Below are positions 59,551-64,000 of a stretch of 64,000 nucleotides of DNA, one piece after another. Location of the stretch: positions 1-64,000 of the forward strand of contig SHZF01000002.1 of NCBI GenBank assembly GCA_009692425.1. The letters are read 5' to 3'. Source of the stretch: Myxococcales bacterium (GTDB lineage: Bacteria; Myxococcota_A; UBA9042). Both the position numbers and the translations under genes were made by a program. Below the pieces are notes generated by a model. The model searched no databases and had not been told where the DNA came from. It saw only the letters and a program-made list of their open reading frames with translations. The first letter of the stretch is position 1. Each line of letters opens with the position of its first letter.

Positions 59551-61689
59551 TTGCCTGGAGTATCGACGCACAGGGTGTGGGCAACCTCCAAGGCTCGCCA
59601 GCGACGCAGCCCGATCCCCGCCGCGGTCGCCCTCGCCGCGCTGGCCCTGGCGCCGCTCTCCTGTACGGACCCGACCCCGGCGTCGGCGCCTCGCGATGTC
59701 CTTGGTTTGCTCGACGTCGTCGCCGCGACCCTTGATGTCATGCCGGTGCTCGACGCCGCTACGCTGCGCAACGATGCCCCCGGTGGACCCGACAGCCCTC
59801 CGCCAACCGACGCCGCCAAGGATGGGAGCGCCAGCCTCGACAACTTCCCCGACAGGACCCCCGACCCCACAGACGTCGGCACCGCTGGCGAACTGCAGCT
59901 TGACACCGACGCCGCGACAGCGTCCGACATCGACAGTGCCGCCACACCCGATGCGCCGGACGCCCCAGCCGCCGACGCACCCGATTCAGCCGACGCACCC
60001 GATTCAGCCGACGCACCCGATTCAGCCGACGCAGATGTCGCCCCCGACGACCCGCCCGACACTGCCGTGGCGCCACCACCCAAGCCCATCGATCCTGCGA
60101 CCCTGCCGCTTGCCGCATTCACCGACGTGACGGCCGCGCTCGGCATCGACCCCACGCAACCCCACGGCATCTGCGCGGGCGCTGCCGACCTCGACGGCAA
60201 TGGGCGCGACGACCTCGTGGTGATCGAGCGCAGCGGCAAGCTGGCGACGATCCACGCGGTCCTGTTGAGCGCGGCAGCGCCCCAGCACGTGCTGACGCCC
60301 GTCGATACGACGCTGCTGCTGCCGACGATGGCGTGCACGCTCGTGGACCTCGACGGCGATGCCAAGCCCGACTTGCTGGTCGGCGGCCCGTCTGGCCTGG
60401 CGCTCTACCTCGGCACCGGCAAGGGTGGGTTCGTCGACAAGAGCGAGACGTGGCTGCCGTACATCCTCGATTTCTCGGCGTGGTCCATCGCGCCGGTAGA
60501 CCTCGACGGCGACGGCGACCTCGATCTGTTCATCGGTGCCGGCTCGCCGTCGCTCGACGCGGCCAACCCGGGCATCGGGCCGGCGTGCGGGTCGAACAAG
60601 TGTGGCTACGAAGGCAACGACTTCACGTGCGCGCTCGTCACCAAGGTGCCGAACAGCGACGACCTGCAGGACCGTGTGCTGATCCGCGGGGCCGAACTGC
60701 CGTACACCGACGCGACGAAGCAGTGGCAGGTGCCGCCCGGCGGCTTGCTGTCCGCGGCCCTGCCGATCGACATCGACCTCGACGGCAAGATGGACGTGTT
60801 CGTCACCGACGACTTCGGGGGCCACCGCCTCCTGCACAACAAAGGCGCGACCTTCGACGTTCAGGACACCGGCATCGGCTTCTCTCCCTACGCGCACGGC
60901 ATGGGCTGGGGCGTGGGCGATTTCAACAGCGACGGGCTGGCCGACCTCGTGATGGCCGACGTTGGCCCCAACCCAATGTATGTACAGGTGAAGGCTACGC
61001 CGGGCAATCCCGTCGAGTTCGAGGACCACGGCGGCGCACTCGGCATCTGGGGGCCGACCTGGAGCGCCAGCACGTGGTCGCCGCTGGTCGCCGATTTCGA
61101 CCTCGACGGGCGCGACGACCTGTTCATGGGCAGCGCGCTGAACACGACGCCAGAGAAACTGCCGGCGGTCACAGCGGGTTGTACGGTGGCGGGCAAGCTG
61201 CCTTATGGCGGCCACCCGAACATTGACCTGCTGTTCTTGCGGTTGCCGCAGGGAGGGTTCACGGCGCAGCGCTTCGAGACGGGGCCGCACTCGCACTTCA
61301 TGGCGATTTCGCAGGCGCTGGTGGACCTCGATGACGACGGCGACCTCGACATCGTGCAATCGCGCCCGGGGCCGAGCCTGACCTCGCGCATCCGCGTGCT
61401 GCGCAACGACCTGGCCAAGGGCGGCGGACACGCGAAGATCGTGCTGCAGGGCAAGAAGGGGAATACAGACGCCTTGGGCGCGGTGGTGAGCGCCAAGGTG
61501 GGCGGCCAGTTGCGCACGCGCTGGCTGAGTGGCACCGGCGGTTTCGGCGCGAACCGGAGCCGCATCGCGGAGTTCGGCCTCGGCACCGCGGGCAAGGCCA
61601 CGGACGTGAGCGTGAAATGGCCCGACGGCGCGAAGACCGTTGTGGGCGAGCTCGTCGCCGGGACGACGAAAACGCTCGTGTGGCCATAG
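59551..61689 (+). CDS. FG-GAP/VCBS repeat lipoprotein with ASPIC/UnbV domain
   Basis: A 712-residue putative lipoprotein: hydrophobic N-terminus ending APLSC (lipobox), then an Ala/Asp/Pro linker containing a DSADAP repeat, FG-GAP/VCBS blades (DLDGNGRDD, DLDGDAKPD, DLDGDGDLD, DIDLDGKMD, DFNSDGLAD, DFDLDGRDD, DLDDDGDLD) and an ASPIC/UnbV-type end (VVSAKVGGQLRTRW to VKWPDGAKTVVG). It is the third member of the subfamily also found at 10268 and 52031. The start is TTG 59551 or GTG 59542: the SD GGGGAGG sits eight bases before TTG 59551 but overlaps GTG 59542. The PQQ-type dehydrogenase gene follows 23 bases downstream, probably in the same operon. Confidence 0.86.
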   Translation: MPGVSTHRVWATSKARQRRSPIPAAVALAALALAPLSCTDPTPASAPRDVLGLLDVVAATLDVMPVLDAATLRNDAPGGPDSPPPTDAAKDGSASLDNFPDRTPDPTDVGTAGELQLDTDAATASDIDSAATPDAPDAPAADAPDSADAPDSADAPDSADADVAPDDPPDTAVAPPPKPIDPATLPLAAFTDVTAALGIDPTQPHGICAGAADLDGNGRDDLVVIERSGKLATIHAVLLSAAAPQHVLTPVDTTLLLPTMACTLVDLDGDAKPDLLVGGPSGLALYLGTGKGGFVDKSETWLPYILDFSAWSIAPVDLDGDGDLDLFIGAGSPSLDAANPGIGPACGSNKCGYEGNDFTCALVTKVPNSDDLQDRVLIRGAELPYTDATKQWQVPPGGLLSAALPIDIDLDGKMDVFVTDDFGGHRLLHNKGATFDVQDTGIGFSPYAHGMGWGVGDFNSDGLADLVMADVGPNPMYVQVKATPGNPVEFEDHGGALGIWGPTWSASTWSPLVADFDLDGRDDLFMGSALNTTPEKLPAVTAGCTVAGKLPYGGHPNIDLLFLRLPQGGFTAQRFETGPHSHFMAISQALVDLDDDGDLDIVQSRPGPSLTSRIRVLRNDLAKGGGHAKIVLQGKKGNTDALGAVVSAKVGGQLRTRWLSGTGGFGANRSRIAEFGLGTAGKATDVSVKWPDGAKTVVGELVAGTTKTLVWP
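59983..60036 (+). repeat. 18-bp tandem repeat in a lipoprotein linker
   Basis: Three copies (59983, 60001, 60019) of GATTCAGCCGACGCACCC encoding DSADAP; the first two are identical. It lies in the linker of the FG-GAP lipoprotein. Confidence 0.85.
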
Positions 61690-61712
61690 CCAGCCAGGGC
61701 AAGGTGCAACAG

Positions 61713-62951
61713 ATGCCGAGCTTGTCGCGCAAGCACTTGATCCTGATTGGATTGCTGGCCGTGCTGGCTGCGGTCACGTGGCTCGAATGGCGCCGTTCGG
61801 ACCCAACCCTGCCGCCGTCCTCCTCCGCGCCGCCGTTGCCGAAGCTCGCGGTCTCTCTGCGCCAGATCGCCGCGGGGTTTCGCGAGATCACCGACCTGGC
61901 CGCCGTGCCCGCACCGCACCCCGCCACGCTCCTCGTCGTCGTTGAAAAGCCCGGCACCGCGCACCTGCTCGACACCGCAACCGGCAAGCGGTGGCTGCTT
62001 TTGCAGAAGGCGGTCGCCACGGCGTCGGAAGAAGGGCTGCTCGGCCTCGCGTTCGACCCACAGTTCGCTGTCAACCGGCGCTTCTACACGAACAGCGTGG
62101 TCACCGAGGGTGGCCAGGGGAAGACGACGCGCCCGGGCAACCCGACGATGCAGGACAAAACAACCATCGACGCGTGGCTGTTTCCGCTTGATGCACTGGG
62201 TGCCGAGCCCGCCCAGCCCCTGTGGCGCGTGCTCTCGTTCGACCAACCGTACGCGAACCACAACGCAGGGCAGTTGGCGTTCGGCCCGGACGGCATGCTC
62301 TACATCGGCACCGGCGACGGCGGCTCGGGCGGCGACCCGCACGGCCACGCACAGAACCCACGGAGTTGGTTGGGCAAGATGCTGCGGATCGACGTCGCGG
62401 GGAGCACCGCGGCCCAGCCGTATCGCGTGCCCACCGACAACCCGTTCGTCGGCAACACCGCGTACTTGCCAGAAATCTGGGCCACCGGCCTGCGCAATCC
62501 GTGGCGCTACAGTTTCGACGACACGGGTCGGCTGTGGGTGGGCGACGTGGGCCAGAACGCCTGGGAGGAGATCGACCTCGTCGAGCGCGGCGCCAACCTC
62601 GGCTGGAATGTGCGCGAGGGCCGCCACTGCTTCGCGCCGCCCGCAGGGTGCTCGACAGCTGGGCTGGTCGACCCGGTCTGGGAAGGCGCGCATCCGTCCT
62701 ACGTCTCACTCACGGGCGGCTTCGTCTATGCGGGAGTTGCCATCCCGGCGTTGCGCGGCAAGTACGTGTTCGGCGACTTCCTGGTCGGCCGGCTGTGGGC
62801 GATCGAGCCACCGGCTGTGGGGTCGAGCACCAGCACGGCACAATTCTGGCTCACGGATCACGGTCTGATGGTGACCACGCTTGGCCGGCGCCGCGACGGC
62901 GAACTGTGGGTCGGCGATTTCAAGGGGACGGTGTGGCTGCTCGTGCCGTGA
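61713..62951 (+). CDS. PQQ-dependent glucose/sorbosone dehydrogenase-type beta-propeller protein
   Basis: 412 residues. An N-terminal hydrophobic segment (HLILIGLLAVLAAVTWL, about residues 8-24) acts as signal or anchor. Then a six-bladed propeller of the soluble PQQ glucose dehydrogenase / sorbosone dehydrogenase family: VEKPGTAHLLD, EEGLLGLAFDPQF, NHNAGQLAFGPDGMLYIGTGDGGSGGD, EIWATGLRNPWRYSFD, VGDVGQNAWEEID and GGFVYAG. It would oxidise aldose sugars in the periplasm if the quinone cofactor is bound; no PQQ synthesis genes are in the window. ATG 61713 follows AAGG. It sits 23 bp after the FG-GAP lipoprotein. Confidence 0.9.
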   Translation: MPSLSRKHLILIGLLAVLAAVTWLEWRRSDPTLPPSSSAPPLPKLAVSLRQIAAGFREITDLAAVPAPHPATLLVVVEKPGTAHLLDTATGKRWLLLQKAVATASEEGLLGLAFDPQFAVNRRFYTNSVVTEGGQGKTTRPGNPTMQDKTTIDAWLFPLDALGAEPAQPLWRVLSFDQPYANHNAGQLAFGPDGMLYIGTGDGGSGGDPHGHAQNPRSWLGKMLRIDVAGSTAAQPYRVPTDNPFVGNTAYLPEIWATGLRNPWRYSFDDTGRLWVGDVGQNAWEEIDLVERGANLGWNVREGRHCFAPPAGCSTAGLVDPVWEGAHPSYVSLTGGFVYAGVAIPALRGKYVFGDFLVGRLWAIEPPAVGSSTSTAQFWLTDHGLMVTTLGRRRDGELWVGDFKGTVWLLVP

Positions 62952-62970
62952 TGCGCGAAGTCGGGCGCGG

Positions 62971-63804
62971 CTACTTTTTCATCCCCACCGACGTGTCGTA
63001 GGCCCGCACGCGGACAGATGCGGTGCCCCACTTCTGCGTCGCCATGTCGCGCGCGGCCACGCGGAGTTCGTACCAACGGTTGCAAAACTTGCCTACGATC
63101 GCAGAGTTGACTTCGGATCCAGTTTCGTCGGCGGAAAAACGCATCTCGAGTCCAGGCGTGGCCGCGTTGCCGAGCACGTAGCTGCCGTCACCCTGCAACT
63201 CCGGGTAGATGACGGGGTTGTTGCCATACGCCACCTGCGCGCATCCGGCCCGGACGACCATGTCGGTCTGCAGCTTGGCCTTGGGAACCGCGCTGCCGGG
63301 CAACTTGAAGCGCAGTCCCGCCCACACGTGGAAGCCGCCTTGGGACCCGTGCACCAACGGAACCCAGTCGCCGTCTTGATACGGCACGAAGACGCCGCCG
63401 GGGTTCACGACTCCGACCTCGATTGCGAGGGATTGCGGCGGCGGGGCCGTGCCCTTGAAGAACTGCGGGTCCTCCTTGGCACAACCGGCCGTGTCGGGCA
63501 CCGCCACGTCGCCCCAGCTTGCGTCGGCCGCGGGCTTCGCGGGGCCCGGACACACGATCGCGGTCACGGCATCGGCCAATTCGGCGCCGCCATCGACCGG
63601 GCCCGTGGCGCCGTCAGCCAGGGGCGCTGCGGTGTCTTTGAGGGCGTCCGGCACCGTGCCCGCCTGCGCGTCCGTGGGGGTCGCTGTTGCATCCGCTCCG
63701 TCGGTTGCCGCCGCCTTTGCGTCCGCGGAATCGGCCCCACCATTGCCGCAAGCCGCGGTGGTTGCGGCAACACACAGCGCCGCGGCAAGCTGTCGCCCCT
63801 GCAT
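62971..63804 (-). CDS. Lipoprotein of unknown function with Ala/Asp-rich linker
   Basis: A 277-residue putative lipoprotein: basic start MQGRQL, hydrophobic run and lipobox TAAC, then about 85 residues of Ala/Asp/Thr linker, then a domain with IEVGVVNPGGVFVPYQDGDWVPLVHGSQGGFHVWAGL and a later RWYELRVAARD. The LVHGSQGGFHVW stretch looks like a conserved motif of myxobacterial lipoproteins, but I know no name or function for it. ATG 63804 follows GAAGG. It is convergent with the PQQ-type dehydrogenase gene. Confidence 0.8.
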   Translation of the reverse strand: MQGRQLAAALCVAATTAACGNGGADSADAKAAATDGADATATPTDAQAGTVPDALKDTAAPLADGATGPVDGGAELADAVTAIVCPGPAKPAADASWGDVAVPDTAGCAKEDPQFFKGTAPPPQSLAIEVGVVNPGGVFVPYQDGDWVPLVHGSQGGFHVWAGLRFKLPGSAVPKAKLQTDMVVRAGCAQVAYGNNPVIYPELQGDGSYVLGNAATPGLEMRFSADETGSEVNSAIVGKFCNRWYELRVAARDMATQKWGTASVRVRAYDTSVGMKK

Positions 63805-63896
63805 GGACCGCGCCTTCGGGTGGGAACAAGGCTGGCTGAGGGGCACGCTCGCCTCCGACGTCGGGCAGGCACGCCGCGCCTGCCGACCCTTTTTGC

Positions 63897-63925
63897 ACAC
63901 TAGCCAACGCCGCCGCCGAAGTCAC
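63897..63925 (-). promoter_or_regulatory. Candidate promoter for the 62971-63804 gene
   Basis: Reverse strand GTGACT, 17 bp, TAGTGT, with a leader of about 85 bases to ATG 63804. Confidence 0.45.
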
Positions 63926-64000
63926 GGCGGATGGCGCGGCGGCCGGGTCGCCGACACTGCCTGACACGATTCTGCATTGTCCCGCGCTCTGTGGAGGTGG

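Overview
The window is 64 kb of a high-GC (roughly two-thirds G+C), gene-dense chromosome. It carries many lipoproteins with alanine/aspartate-rich linkers, FG-GAP/VCBS propeller proteins with C-terminal ASPIC/UnbV domains, fibrinogen-like and Kazal-like surface proteins, a DUF1501 / planctomycete-cytochrome gene set and a lone gp19-type tube protein. Together these suggest a free-living, Gram-negative member of the Myxococcota (former Deltaproteobacteria). That placement rests on gene content alone; no rRNA or tRNA gene was seen.

Layout. 0-1.2 kb: end of an FG-GAP protein, then a scar where a truncated IS66 accessory gene abuts a decayed UvrA-like gene. 1.3-5.7 kb: glucose-6-phosphate dehydrogenase fused to a cyclic-nucleotide-binding domain, then two exported proteins. 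5.7-14.4 kb: three FG-GAP/ASPIC lipoproteins (two are a divergent paralogous pair) and a six-module Kazal-like lipoprotein. 14.8-21 kb: housekeeping genes pyrD, apaH, rsuA, a nitroreductase, a PreA-like enzyme and serB. 21-27 kb: an exported set with a Tat-signal DUF1501 protein, two secreted or lipid-anchored proteins of the planctomycete-cytochrome type and a propeller lipoprotein ending in a c-type haem site. 27-33.7 kb: a giant integrin-like FG-GAP lipoprotein and a protein with two fibrinogen-like domains. 33.8-40.8 kb: orphan tube protein, ArsC, DUF2254 membrane protein, 3-hydroxyacyl-CoA dehydrogenase, ferredoxin-NADP reductase, MFS transporter, lipase-like lipoprotein. 40.9-45.9 kb: a YdeP-like molybdopterin oxidoreductase, a MobA-FdhD fusion and a SprT-like/DUF2786 protein. 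46-52 kb: a complete maltose-type ABC importer operon ending in a methyltransferase. 52-64 kb: two more FG-GAP/ASPIC lipoproteins, an EamA transporter, a membrane-anchored methyltransferase, a HemN-like radical SAM protein with an unusual cysteine motif, a VapBC pair, a PQQ-type sugar dehydrogenase and one more lipoprotein.

How it fits together. At least nine genes encode lipoproteins or probable lipoproteins with a lipobox, a long Ala/Asp-rich stalk and a globular surface domain, so much of the window builds the cell surface. Several stalks contain short perfect repeats in multiples of three bases, which would let stalk length drift without frameshift. Housekeeping genes lie between them in tight operons with ATGA or GTGA overlaps. 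The molybdenum genes make a functional unit: cofactor nucleotidylation (MobA), cofactor sulfuration (FdhD) and the target oxidoreductase.

Regulation. A recurring promoter-like pattern, TTG-type -35, 17 bp, then a -10 such as TACGCT, TAGCGT or CATACT, precedes many first genes. Spacing and orientation fit well, although I searched for that spacing. One rho-independent terminator is clear, after the tube protein gene.
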